DNA of 64,000 nt from Sipunculus nudus (lineage: Eukaryota; Annelida; Sipuncula; Golfingiida; Sipunculidae): positions 62,034,250 through 62,098,249 of the forward strand of contig CM049318.1 in assembly GCA_026874595.1 (NCBI GenBank). Direction: 5' to 3'. Below, piece by piece: positions 46,211 through 59,109 of this stretch (position 1 is the first letter of the stretch; each line of letters starts with the position of its first letter). The position numbers and the translations under genes were made by a program. A model generated the notes under the pieces. It ran no database searches. It saw only the letters and a program-made list of their open reading frames with translations, and was not told the DNA's origin.

Positions 46211-47480
46211 AATCAGTTGGGCACGATTTTGCTTTTGTGTTATTTATTTATTTTATTTTATGATGTTTACATTGATGCAGAGAAGTTATTCTGTTAAATA
46301 TTTTGCACATGTATCAAGTTTAGAAGTTTTGGAATTGGGGAGTTTTGTCCTATATGAACTACTTCTGAATAAGCGTACACTTTCAACAGTGACGCCCGCA
46401 GTGTTCTTCCTGTAAGACTTTGATAGGTGTCATTTCAATTTCAGGTGTAGCATGGTCACAATTTGTAGTAAGCTCATTATTTATTAATTCTCTTGACTAG
46501 CAGCATAATTTGGTCATGACAGGATAACAAGTATCAGTAATATGATCTGCCATATGCTAATGCTTTCAATAAAGAGGGGTGTTTATATTTTTAAAACAGA
46601 CTAGATTACACCCTCACGCACCTACACACAACACATACCATCACACAGACAGACACACACACACACATATATATAGTAGGGAGTTTAATCTAAACATTTT
46701 TCATGTGCTCGAGAAAGTCATGCATACGTCTCGTGTTTATGGAGACTTAGTCCGTGGTGTCGAGAAGAGGTTCCTAAGTAGCGTTACACGTGACACAAGA
46801 ATGTTGAATGTTTAAATGACAACACGTATAATATACGTCGACTCATAGCTGTTGTCCTGTAAAAACTCCTGTAATGTTTAGCGGTGAATGCTTAATGCCG
46901 AGAACTGTTTCTCACGCGTAATATACTGGAGAACACATCTGTGTGGCAATACCAAACGCTTGGACGTTTGTGCAGTAAGACGTCAGGGTGATCTCAGCCC
47001 GTCAAAGCAAAGCACGTGTGTATAGTATTGCGAAAATGCAGGACGACTTTAATTGTTATGTTTAATTGATGTATTTGGTGTCATATATACATGTATATTT
47101 ATATATCACAATTGTAAGTATTACGTTTCATTACATTCTTTACCGAAAGCTTAGTCTTGATTGTCTGTGTTTGTGTGTGTGTGTGTGGGGGGGGGGTGGG
47201 GGGGTGGAAGAGGGTGTATGTGTATAGGTATGTGTAAGTTCATGCACGGAAGCTGCTCCGGCGTACCAAATTGGCTGATATGGCGTATGATTCAGAGTAT
47301 TATGCCGAATCAGGAATGCTTTAAAGTCAATGTATTCAGCGTTTATGCCACATTCTGTAATACTGCGTATCCGGTGATACGTCACATTAGACAAACTTCT
47401 ATTTTACCTCGATTGTGTTCTTGTCCTGATTTTATTAAACCACAATACACATCAATGTCCTTAAAATTTTAACCAAACAA
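46211..47480. other. No recognised gene; simple repeats
   Basis: Contains an (AC)n tract around 46,645-46,667 and a TG/G-rich tract at 47,170-47,205. The open frames over these tracts are low-complexity. Nothing else supportable. Confidence 0.5.
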
Positions 47481-50400
47481 GTGTCCCATGGGCCTTGACG
47501 CTCTGTTGAATTCAAGGAACCTTGAACAATGGGTAACATAACTCCCAGAGTACTCAAAATCATGCATCAGGGTTCATACACTTATCATGAGAAAAATTTC
47601 AAGTACTTTTCAAGGACCTGAAAAGTATTTTCAAGGACATCGAAATTTATGGACGGTTTGTGCACCTTCACCCATGCATGTTGCCGACATCAAAAGGCTT
47701 GTAACACAAAATGCAAAATAATATTTATAATGTGATGGACCATATAGTGTGATAAAAAGGCTAGGAAATGTAAAATACGTAATAGTAATAAGGAAGTGAC
47801 TCAGAAAAGTAACAAATTTTACCGAAATCTACATTAACAGCAATTGAAGCGCTTGTTGTTTACCTTTCGGTATAGAAAGTCGCGGTTTAATACACAATGG
47901 CATATTGTTTAAACTTTACATTCAAAATGATCACTCATCTTTGACATGACCTTGACAGAAATAACTAATCTGATAAAGAGGGTCTAAAACCTATAATATC
48001 TTGAATAGGGATCTCTGATTTGCCGACTAGCTCAAACTTTAGAAAATTATACGCTAGTGCCGAAAAACTCTGACAGTTCGGTGATCGTGGGGGATAGGCT
48101 ATTCATTCAAGTTTTCAACGGCAAAAAAAATCAATAAAGTACCCTTATACGATATTTGGGTATAGTATTATCAAATTATTCAAAACAATACTAGTCAAAC
48201 TTCGTATCAGCACGTTTAATATGACGACCTTGTCGTGCACGAGGTTTCTGCCGTTTACCGCCAAGTCACAGGCCGCACGTGTCAACAAATGGCCGGGCAA
48301 CACCTGTGAAGGTCGTTATCTAACGATTAAAGACGCAGCCAGATTTCTATTCAAACCTTTCATATATTTGATTAAAACTAACAGTGTGAAATCTTATTTA
48401 AAAAAAAAAATCTTATTGGTGAGCTTTATGCAATCGTTATGCAGGACAAGGAGGGGGCCCGATGCTGGAAGTTGTATATGTCGCTGAACACTCTTTAAAC
48501 GGCGAGCGTACTACGCTTACAAACGGCTATCACATCGCAACAAAAATGTGATTTCCCCCATGGATCCCAGCCTTTCACATACTGACGCCAAAGTATGTGA
48601 ATATACGTCAGTACCTGCCAAACGCCTTAACCTATTTCGGACAAACAGTGTTTATCCTTTATTGGATTGACCCCGCGTGTAAACTGTATTTCGCTGATCA
48701 GTGGTCTTAGGGAGCTAACAAATGATGTAACACGCGTACACGTTGCCTTGGTACAAGGCTGAGAATTACACACCAGGTGACCCGGGCTCCATACTCAGCC
48801 TTGAATATGTTCTTACGAAATATCGTAGCGGTCCTTCTGATTTATCAGAAGAGTAATTAAGAATAAGATGCAGCTTAAACTATGTTCACTCTACCTATAA
48901 ATCCTTTATATAACAGTTACCATACATGTGGAGTCTCCTGTTTATGTTATATATGATATAACAGCATTTTATAATGAAGAGAAGAGCAGAAGACCATCAC
49001 TGACACAGCCATGTTGCTGAGGCATGAACTCTGGTCACCCATGACCTGACCTGTGACCTGACCTCTGGTGTACCGGAGTAATTTATTGCTGATAAATCTA
49101 TTTTAAAAATTTTATTTTATGAATAATACTTATGAGTAATGAGTATGAGTTACAATTTATTTGGGACAATAATCAGAGGACAACTTTTCTCATATCAATA
49201 AGGTCAAGGACAGGGTCATGTGACAAAAGATAAACATGACAGCATGGTAGGCTGAAAAAAAACCCAACAGGAGTTGAAATCTTAACAATTTCCTAATAAG
49301 AGCACTTCTACATAATTTATTTTTGCTCCAGAACAGTTTATTAGCCATTATTGGTAAGAAATTAACTTAACTGCTTCCATTTTCTCTGTTTATTTTGCAA
49401 ATATCCCAATCTACCCTTGCTACGCTTTTCCATAAGAGGATCCCTATAACTGAAATCTCATTTCAGTTATGAGCCCATAACAAGCGTACATGTGGAATGC
49501 GCAGGTACCAAGATAAAAAAAAAGCGCAACCCGTGGGTAAACTGAAAAACCTTTAACCAAAACAAAGTCGGATCGGGTTCGTTGGGGAAATATGACCCCT
49601 CTGATATAATTATTATCACCGAGTTACCAATGTAAAACGTAAAGTTAACTTGATTTAAACAACATATTCTACTGGGCGAATTAGTTTTATATTATTATTA
49701 TCCCTCAGATTCGAATTGTTCCCATCATGTATTTTTCACACATTTTATTCCCCTGGTTTGTTCCAAGATAATTATTTCCTTTGGACAGATCTTCTCAAAA
49801 GCTAATTTAATAATCTCTGTAGTATTACATTTAAATTTAAATTATAAATCTTCCGAAAATACTTACGTGAACTCGCCTAGCGTGTATTGAGTTCTCAATT
49901 AAAGCGCTTTTATACGTATCTCGGGGGAAATCTCTACGATCTTTCCAGTAAAGCAGCTCACTTACTATTTGATAATAAACATGGTTATTACCCTCGTATG
50001 TTAACTTGTTACATCGTCACTTTCACTGCCCAGTCTCATTCATCCACGATTGGGTTAATTCTATTTCATACATAGAGATGCCCGAGAGTCGATATTAAAA
50101 TACCAGGTATGCATACACACAACATACACCAAACTCTTTCACAAAATTTTATTTTCAAGCACTTTTCCAAACCACTCTCTCTTTTTAAGCACTTTTCAAG
50201 CCCTTAAAATTGAAATGACTAAATTCAAGCACTATTCAAGGTTTTCAAGGTGCGTACGAACCCTGTGCATTTTGCCAATAGACCTTAGATATAGGTTACA
50301 GTGACTTTATTCTACATCCAGCTGCAACCATTTGTGCCCATCTGACTAATTGAGTGATTAAAGCAAGTTCTTTCACACAGCTTGCAGAGTGAAGGTCACA

Positions 50401-50560
50401 GTGACATTATTTCAGGTTTCCAAATCATTTTAACAGTAACCTCCCTGGATCTTAATCAAATTCTAGGTCAAACTGTGTCACACCACTCGGGATGTGAACT
50501 TCCAGCTTCTTTTCAGTCAGTCAAAATAACAGGCAGACAAGACATTAACACACCCGAAGA
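47481..50560 (-). repeat. Repeat E, copy interrupted by a transposon
   Basis: The two flanks (47,481-47,567 and 50,266-50,560), read on the reverse strand and joined, match 8,700-9,140. Shared landmarks: GCAAAATGCA, AAAGTCACTGTAACCTAT, CAGATGGGCACAAATGG and GGTTCCTTGAATTCAACAGA. Confidence 0.75.
47568..50265. mobile_element. 2.7-kb TIR DNA transposon, non-autonomous
   Basis: The left end CAGGGTTCATACACTTATCA and the inverted right end CAGGGTTCGTACGCACCTTG form short imperfect TIRs. Subterminal TTTCAAGTACTTTTCAAGG-like phrases occur at both ends. TGCAT flanks both sides (47,563-47,567 and 50,266-50,270). The paralogue at about 8,976-8,990 has a single uninterrupted AAAATGCATGATTTT, confirming the insertion. 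CAGGG-type ends suggest a hAT-like element, though a 5-bp duplication is short for most hATs. No transposase frame longer than about 90 codons is present. Confidence 0.75.
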
Positions 50561-50850
50561 AAAACTCTAAGACAGTCGTAAGATACCAGAAAAAAATATA
50601 ATAATATAACAAATAAAGGGGTTACTTACAGATCTGTGGGGGGTATGCCGTCAACGCAAATAAAGCAGTCATCATGACAGTTCACAGAGTCCATTAATCC
50701 TCTTAACACTAATCCTCCTAACACAGACACAGTTCCAAATGTTCCAGGTCACATGACCTCTCGCTCTCACATGAGGTCTAGACGTTCTGCTATTCCCTGG
50801 CGTAATACGTGTACACGGAGCACAGTCTTATCCCAGCGTAATACAGATGG
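50561..50850. other. No recognised gene
   Basis: Probably further 3' sequence of the LINE fragment that follows on the minus strand, but I have no direct evidence. Confidence 0.4.
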
Positions 50851-52135
50851 ACACAAACCACAACTGGTTGAATATCATGAATATCTTTATTCCGGAAATG
50901 AAGGCCTCAGGCCCTTAGATCCAACATATATACATACGAAATATATAATATATAGGCACGTGAAAAATAATAATAAATGATAAGACAATAATAAATAAAT
51001 AATTCAATGTATATAGTTTTCAACAAAACACAGTTATCATTTATAAAATATTAACAGAAATAACCTTTTTATCAAATGAATTGATTAAAGTAAATGGTAA
51101 CGACATAGAATAAATTTCCTAACAACATAAAACATGATACCTGGAAAATTGTTCACTTATTTCAAAGGATCATTTAGAAATCACTCTCTTTTAACAAAAA
51201 CAAAATATACAAATGCTGTAATGTTGTTAATTGTGACATAATTTGTAGTACACATTAATTAAATGAAAGCCATATCTTTAAATTTAGACAGATATTTTTC
51301 TCTTAATGAAATACATAAAGGCCATTTAATCACAGAATGGCACTCATCTTCAATATAAGATTCTCCATGTTTAAGACAAAATCTCCAACATCTCTCTTCC
51401 CAGGCTACTTTCTTGTTAGCTGTCCATTTTTGTCTTTCATTATCATGCGACCCTTGGTTGAAACCTGACAGAAATATATTTAGGCCAAAAAAATAAAAGG
51501 TAAGGTTCTCAGGCACCGCCCGCATCAATTTTAAACCCCCGCATCAAATTTATTCTGATTTTCAATAGAAACTTACCAATTTTGAGCTGCAGCCGCTCGG
51601 ACATTTCATTCAAGAAGATAAAATCATAAAATTTCCTTTGTCATTTAGTGCTTTTACTTGCTTAGCCAAAAAAAATCTGTTATTATCATGCTTTTCCCTT
51701 ATTATTTGACTTTTTAATCAAAACATACCAAAAAAATAAGAATAAAAAAACCGCCCGCCCCCATTGATTTATGGAAAAAGTGCATGAGAACCATACCTTT
51801 TTTTATGTTGGCCTTATATTACCCAAATCTTGAAGTATCCCTGTATACCCAAAATCCAAAAGAACATAATAAATTTTAACCCTTAATTGTTGCCCACGTA
51901 TATATATTCCTACTTAATCTAGCCCATGTAATTTAGAATATAAACGCTTATGGTACCTATAATCTTCTCAGTAATATGACCCGATAAGAAATACATTTTA
52001 ACATAAATCTGATTTTCAGAGAAAATTTTCCACACTCACCTATTGCTGCAGCATTTGGTGAAGAAGAGTTAATCCCAAGTACATATTTACAAAATTTATT
52101 GTGGACCTGTTCTATTCTAGCTTGTTTTTTAGCTC
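50851..52135 (-). pseudogene. LINE 3' part (C-terminal RT domain), interrupted by a MITE
   Basis: On the minus strand, 51,830-52,130 gives ARIEQVHNKFCKYVLGINSS and AAAIGECGKFSLKIRF, then after the MITE 51,259-51,480 gives RCWRFCLKHGESYIEDECHS and WPLCISLREKYLSKF. These are the C-terminal segments found in many lophotrochozoan LINEs (the ED-E-H-x-C-P pattern). The 3' end (about 50,850-50,900) reads AGGCCTTCATTTCCGGAATA followed by AAGA, as a 3' untranslated tail would. Frame breaks make it inactive. Confidence 0.65.
51483..51813. mobile_element. Tourist-like MITE, copy 2
   Basis: A 331-bp sister of 16,273-16,608 with the same GGCCAAAAA...CTCAGGCAC termini and TTA on both sides (51,480-51,482 and 51,814-51,816). 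It sits inside the LINE fragment, so it is younger than that insertion. Confidence 0.85.
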
Positions 52136-54850
52136 AGCTGACTGAAAGTCATCTGAGCTATAGCGATCACTCTTTGTCCGTCGTCCGTCTGTCCGTCTGT
52201 CCGTCTGTCCGTCCGTTAACCAGGCACAAATCGTAACCGCTGGACCTAGAACCTTGTAACTTGGGATTCTGAGAGGTCCATAAAAAATCTCCTTGGAAAC
52301 CAGAAATTAGGTCTCTGTTACCCATATCCTTCGAGCTATGTGGCCCCAAAGTACCCCCCAGAAAAGTCAAAAATTTCATACAAAAACTTCAATATCTCAT
52401 TAACTACTTGACTGATGGTCATGATTTTTGGCATACATATTGATCATGAGATGTTACATCACTTCCTGCAGACTGGTGGCGCCACCTGTATTTTTCGATT
52501 TTTTACGAATTTTTTTCTCTATTTTTGAGACCTTTAAAAATGTGAACATCTGTTAACAAGGCACAAATCATAAAGACTGGACTTAGAATCTTAATTCTTG
52601 ACACACTGAGAGGTCCATGAAAAATCTCCTTGGAAACCAGAAATTAGATCTCTGTTACCCATATCCTTTGAGCTATGGGGCCCCAAAGTACCCCCCAGAA
52701 TATTAAAAAATTTCATACAAAAACTTCAATATCTCAATAACTACATCACTGATGGTCTTCATTTTTGGCATACATATTGATCATGAGATGTTCAATCAGT
52801 TCCTGCAGACTGGTGGCGCCACCTGTACTGTTTGATTTTTTACGTTTTTTTCCTCTATTTTTGAGACCTTTGAGGATGCTGTCATCTGTTAGCGTGGCAC
52901 AAATCGTAACGACTGGACCTAGAATCTTCATTTTCGACACACTGAGAGACCTATGAAAAGTCTCCATGGAAACCAGAAATTAGGTCTCTGTTACCCATAT
53001 CCTTCGAGCTATGGGGCCCAAAATTACCCCCCAGAATAGTCAAAAATTTCATACAAAAACTTCAATATCTCATTAACTACATCACTGATGGTCATGATTT
53101 TCGACATACATATTGATGATGAGATGTTTCATCAGTTTGTGCAGACTGGTGGCGCCACCTGTATTTTTCAATGTTCACGAATTGTTTTCTCCATTTTTGA
53201 GACCTTTAAGGATGAAGTTATCTGTCAACAAATCGTAACGACTGGACCTAGAATCTTCGTTCTTGACACACAGGGTGACCCATGATAAGTCTCCATGGAA
53301 ACATGAAATTTGGTCTCTGTTACCCATATCCTTCGAGCTATGGGGCCCCAAAGTACCCCCCAGAAAAGTCAAAAATTTCATACAAAAACTTCAATATCTC
53401 ATTAACTACTTGACTGATGGTCATGATTTTTGACATACATATTGATCATGAGATGTTACATCACTTCCTGCAGACTGGTGGCGCCACCTGTATTTTTCGA
53501 TTTTTTACGAATTTTTTTCTCTATTTTTGAGACCTTTAAATATGTGAACATCTGTTAACAAGGCACAAATCATAAAGACTGGACTTAGAATCTTAATTCT
53601 TGACACACTGAGAGGTCCATGAAAAATCTCCTTGGAAACCAGAAATTAGGTCTCTGTTACCCATATCCTTTGAGCTATGGGGCCCCAAAGTACCCCCCAG
53701 AATAGTAAAAAATTTCATACAAAAACTTCAATATCTCAATAACTACATCACTGATGGTCTTCATTTTTGGCATACATATTGATCATGAGATGTTCGATCA
53801 GTTCCTGCAGACTGGTGGCGCCACCTGTACTGTTTGATTTTTTACGATTTTTTCCTCTATTTTTGAGACCTTTGAGGATGCTGTCATCTGTTAGCGTGGC
53901 ACAAATCGTAACGACTGGACCTAGAATCTTCGTTCTTGACACACAGGGAGACCCATGATAAGTCTCCATGGAAACCTGAAATTTGGTCTCTGTTACCCAT
54001 ATCCTTTGAGCTATGGCACTCCAAAGTACAGCTCAGAATAATGGAAAATTTGATACAAAAGCTAAAGTATCTGAACAACTAATGCAGAGATAACCATAAT
54101 TGTTTGCATGGATATTGATCATGGAGTGTTTCATAAGTTTCTGCAGACTGGTGGCACCACCTGTATTTGTTCGGTTTTTTTAACGAAATTTTTCTGTATT
54201 TTTGAGACCTTTAAAGATATGAACATCTGTTAACAGGGCACAAATCATAAAAACTGGACCAAGAATCTTCATTCTTGACACACAGGGAGACCCATGAAAA
54301 GTCTCCATGGAAACTTGAAATTAGGTCTCTGTTACCCATATTCTTTAAGCTGTATGGGTCCAAAATACCCCCCCCCCCCCAGAATAATGGAAAATTTGAT
54401 ACAAAAACTGCAGTATTTCAATAACTACAACACTGATGGTCATGATTTTTGGCATACATATTGATCATGAGCTGTTCCATCAGTTTCTGCAGACTGGGTG
54501 TGCCACCTCTATTTTTTTTTCAATTTTTTACAAATTTTTTTCTTTTTTTTGAGACCTTTAAAGATGTGGTTATCTGTCAACAGGGTACAAATCGCAACAA
54601 CTGGACCTAGAATCTTCATTCTTGTCATGCAAGGAGGCCCATGAAAGGTGCCTGTGGAAACTTGAAATTAGGTCTCTGTTACCCATATCCTTCAAGCTAT
54701 AGGACTCCGAAGTATCCCTCAGAATAATGGACAATTTGATACAAAAACTGAAGTATCTGAACAACTAATGCAGAGATCACCATGATTTTTTGCATGGATA
54801 TTGACCATTAAGTGTTTTTATTAGTTTCTGCAGACTGATGGAGCCACCTG
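52136..54850 (+). repeat. Tandem repeat family B, ~335-bp monomers
   Basis: About seven head-to-tail monomers spaced 330-347 bp, judged from TTTTTGAGACCTTT at about 52,522, 52,857, 53,192, 53,522, 53,858, 54,197 and 54,545. Each has GTTACCCATATCCTT, CCCCAAAGTACCCCCCAG, CTTCAATATCTCATTAACTA, GCAGACTGGTGGCGCCACCT and GGCACAAATCGTAACGACTG. Monomers 1-3 are nearly identical to monomers 4-6 at an offset of 1,002-1,004 bp, a higher-order repeat. Short open frames inside are duplicated with the repeat and are not genes. Confidence 0.9.
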
Positions 54851-54854
54851 TATT

Positions 54855-55900
54855 TTTGTATCCGCCAAAACGAAGTTTTGCGGATACTATGTTTTTGACC
54901 GAGTTCCTCCGCCGCGGCGGCGTTCGTTTCCAGAGAGCTCCTCGGAGACTAATGGACCGATTTTTCCCAAACTTACACCTATTATCGGGTCACATGTGAA
55001 CTGGTGCCTAACCAATTTGCATTGACCTCTGACCTTTCCTCTCTATCCAGTGTCCATTTGTGGGTCTGTTTCCACTCATAAACCCTCATATCTTGGGAAC
55101 CGTTTGACCGATCAGGAAATAAAATTGATACAAATGTAGCCCTTGGATTGCTTTATAACATACACAAAAAATGGTGGCGCCACCTGTAACCATGTTTGCA
55201 CAGTGTCCATCTGTTCATCTGCCTTTGGTTAAAATCACTCATATCTCTGCAGTGAATTGACTAATTCACCTGAAATTCGTCATGTGTATACATCCAGGAT
55301 AGCTTTCTTGATTTTATGAAGGTGGCGCCACCTACGTTCACTTTCACGCTGATGACATCCAAGCTTATATCTCGGGAACCGTTTGACCGATCAGGAAATA
55401 AAATTTATACAAATGTAGCCCTTTGATAGCTCTGTAACATACACAAAAAATGGTGGCGCCACCTGTAACAATGTTTGCACAGCGTCTGTCTGTTAGTCTG
55501 CCGTGGCCTAAAATTACTCATTTCTCTGTAGTGGTTCAACATAACTGCCTAAAATTTTGCAGGTTTATACATCGTGGACAGCTTTCTTGATTTATGACAG
55601 GTCGCGCCACCTACATTCAAGTTAACGCTGGACACATCCAAGCTCATATCTCAGGAACCATTTGACCGATTGGGCCAAAATTGTGCATGTGTTTAGATCT
55701 CACATAGGTCTTTATCATACACAAAACTGGAGGGGTTACCTGCAAAGATTTTTGCACAGTGTTTGTCTGCCATGGGCAAAAATCGCTCATATACATGTAG
55801 TGGTTTGACCTTTCTGCCTAAAATTTTGCATGTGTATACAACTTGGACAGCTTTCTGGATTTGTGGTAGGTGGCACAACCTACATAAACATTTAGGCTGC
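54855..55900 (+). repeat. Repeat family D, ~280-bp units
   Basis: Opens with an inverted repeat (54,859-54,885), a CG-rich palindrome CCGCCGCGGCGG (54,909-54,920) and GGACCGATTTTTCCCAAACT. Then units recur at about 55,095, 55,370 and 55,650 with GGGAACCGTTTGACCGATCA and GGTGGCGCCACCTGTAAC. It shares the GGTGGCGCCACC palindrome with family B but little else. Confidence 0.75.
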
Positions 55901-58138
55901 AGACATCCATGCTAATATGCAACATACCTCACTCTATTTCCCCTTGCCACTCAATCCATGCCTCACTATCCAATTTTGGCAGATACATGTAGTCACTTGT
56001 CGGTTACCCGTATTCTAGTTTTAAAAGTTTACACATTTTTCTCTATTTTTGAGATATATAAATACAGACTAAATCTTGGCCTGTTGGTTAATCTGTTTGA
56101 TGCTTCAGTTGAATGGGTATATACTACCATTCTGATGATAAAATTTCCTTTTGCAAATCTCTTCCCAGTCAGCTGAGCGTCATGACCCATGGGTCACTTG
56201 TTTTAATAACAACTGGTTCTCACTGCGGTATAACAGTTCATCGTCTATAAAAATAACCATTCGCGTTTCGCACACCGAATGTTCCTGTGGAACTCTGAAT
56301 CAACGGCTCTCATGCAGCTGTAGTCTACTGTAGCCCTCAAGTAACGGAATACCGAATATACGCACACTCTAGCGAAAGTCAGCACCATCACTGTTCCGCA
56401 CCAAGACAAAGTCCCCTTGCCTGTTCCTTGCAGCGCGCACCATCACGAGAATGCCTGTCCTTCGGAAAAAATACCACTGTCTCTTACAGTACTTACAAGT
56501 ACTTTACAGAGTATCAACAAGGTGGCCTCCCTCAGCCATAGACTGTCACTACATTGACGCGATTCCACAACTGGACACACAGGATGTAGCAGATCAGCCG
56601 GTTTGACTGCTGAAACTCACTCAGGAGACGCAACACTCACGTAGCGCGCCGGCTCATATGAAGATTACAGGGATTCACGCTTTATATGAGAATCCTGATT
56701 TCACAACTCCCGCTAGACTTCTCTGCTAATCAGCGCTTTCATCCACGATGTCCGTTGTCAACACACATCAAACTTAACGCAGACACGCCCCAGGGATGAT
56801 TTCGTGGGAAAACTACCCTTAACAAGTTTTCGCCTACCAGACACAGCAACTGTGGACACCGTCATACGAAATCGGTTCTCACGAGACTGTTCTGTTCTAC
56901 ATAGAAATGAACATCAAAGGATGCAGGTGGCGCCTACTGATTGCTAAACTGCTTTGTAATTTACATCTAATGAAACACGTGTTCATTCAACTGCGTTTCT
57001 CGGGTTAGTGGCTAAACATGATACTTCATAAAATTAATAAAACTTAAAAAACAATTTTCTGGAAATATTCCCTATTACTAAAATATGCAAAGTCACAGTC
57101 CTCTTGTGACAGACTGTAACCAATCATGCAAATATGTCCTATAGGGTGTTCAAATCATGCTTTTTCACATATCTTGCAAAATATAGGTCGCTATGAAATA
57201 ATTTCAGGAGATTTGTGCCATCATTTATCTGACAAATCCGATATTGAAAACTAATAACACAAAACTTGATCGATTATTCGAAATCCGAACTGTAAAATTA
57301 ACCAAAAAGGTCGTAGAGAGGTTCGCATAATGTCAAGCAAATGTACAGAAACAAGGAATTTATTAATTATATAATTCCGATTGATTGTTATTGTTACACC
57401 CGACCAAAAATGTCAGGTATGGAAAAAAAAACAGCACCCGTCGGTCAGTGTTGTCCCCGGTTCCTCTCTAGTAAGGCTATCGAGGTCGAGATGATATACT
57501 AACACAAATAAATGTTATACAGGACCTAACCCTGCCTGGGCTTTGGTATTTACGTTAACTACTTAAATGCACAAAATAAAACGTGATTCCATATACCGAC
57601 AGACGTAACTCAGTGTCAGCTCTTACAACAGTCGGCGGGTGGTAGTACCTGTTTTGAAGGTTACGACACAGCACGAGTAATTTTTGTGGCTCTGTTATTG
57701 GGAGGAATTAAGCCTTAACCATTGCATCGACTGGGCCAGTATGTACAGGACCCTAAATGTTGGAAAATAGAAATTATAAATTTAAATAGACAAGATTACC
57801 GTATGATTATCAATTTTATAGCATTTTTCTGTATAAATAAATTCTATTTTTTTCAATGACAACGGGGTAATCTCAACCCCTTTTCTAGGTCATAGGATGT
57901 ATTTATAATTATCATGATGACATGTAGTATATATACATGATACCGATTGATTATGATTTGTAAGGTCCGTCAAGCAAACTTATGTGTTTTAACATAATAT
58001 AATTAATGCTTATTCATTTTAAAGAAAATGAAACAAATATATTGCTGTCAAATAACAAAAATACGGGTACATTAGTCTCTGATAACGTCCGTTACTCGGT
58101 GGCAGGTTGACAATCATGGTTCAATCTCTTGCAAAATC
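55901..58138. other. No recognised gene
   Basis: Mixed composition. The part at about 56,200-56,900 is less AT-rich and, on the minus strand, has a CATATAAAG box near 56,690; it could be an LTR or other insertion, but no ends were found. The rest is AT-rich. Confidence 0.4.
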
Positions 58139-58139
58139 G

Positions 58140-58140
<1 letters not shown>

Positions 58141-58189
<49 letters not shown>
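58141..58189. repeat. (TA)n microsatellite
   Basis: About 24 TA dinucleotides directly abutting the 5' side of a LINE fragment. Confidence 0.95.
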
Positions 58190-58191
<2 letters not shown>

Positions 58192-59060
58192 ACCAGAATT
58201 TAAGGTCACCACGCCAAAGAAAGAATCTTGTACGTAATCGCCGCACTTATAAATTATACTGGAATAAAGAGTTATGTAATGTTTGGGCAGATATGCTATT
58301 TAAAGAAAAAAACTTATTTACGATGGAAAGGTGACCAAGTGACGCGAAAAAGGTTACTCACGGTGTATAATTCAGTTAGAAGTTTATTCGATAAAATGTT
58401 GAGACTATTATTAAAAGTCTGCAAAAAATAAAGCTGTAAGTATAGATAAAATGAAGTATTGAAATATCGTCACGTGATACTTATGCTGTACAGATAAATT
58501 GTCCATTGCATGCTATGACAATGGAGTAATGCCTTCGATCAAGAATAAAGCTGAATGTCATAGCCCCGATTCTTAAACCCAGAAAAGATTAATTTGAACT
58601 GTTAAATTACAGGGGTATAAGTACTGTCATGTGTCGGAAAAATCTGTAATGCGTTTTAAAAAAAAGAATCACCAGTTATTGTGATATTTTAGGTCTTACA
58701 GCTGAAGAGCCAAACGGATTCAAGAGAGGCAGATCTTGCACAGATCATATTTTTTTTTTTTGCATTTTCCTGTATTATCAAATAAAGAATGGATACAGGA
58801 TTAGATATATTTATTGGCTGTATAGATATGGAAAAGGCTTTTGACCGAATAAATATGGATTTAATGTTTTATAGTTTGCTAGAACTGTACATTGATGGAA
58901 AATTGTATAATGCTGTTAAAGCAATGTATTGCCACGATACTACTTATGTACCTATATCAGACAAAACTTCAACACTTCTCTTTTTCTGTTCCATGTAGAG
59001 TTCGACAGGGAGACCCGCTTTCTCTTACCTTGTTTATATTTATATTAATGAAATAATTAC
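58190..59060 (+). pseudogene. LINE reverse transcriptase fragment
   Basis: RT motifs in order on the + strand, across stops: LNYRGIST (motif 2), EEPNGFKRGRSCTDHIF near 58,707-58,755, then the open frame at 58,789-58,998 with IDMEKAFDRINMDLMFYSLL (motif A, catalytic Asp) and KLYNAVKAMY, then VRQGDP-like text with a frame change and YLVYIYIN near 59,030. The YADD box is missing because the fragment ends early. Dead copy of a LINE type common in molluscs (inference). Confidence 0.65.
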
Positions 59061-59109
59061 AGTTATAAATTCTGTGTGTACGTTCATCATGGAATAAACG
59101 GCGGAGTGT

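Noticed and set aside
52746-54078. Several 60-75-residue open frames at 52.7-54.1 kb, duplicated 1,002 bp apart
   Set aside because: They repeat with the satellite monomers and are interrupted in other monomers, so they are not conserved genes.
56200-56900. Another LTR or promoter region
   Set aside because: A minus-strand TATA-like box and higher GC content are suggestive, but no TG...CA ends, duplication or second copy could be found.
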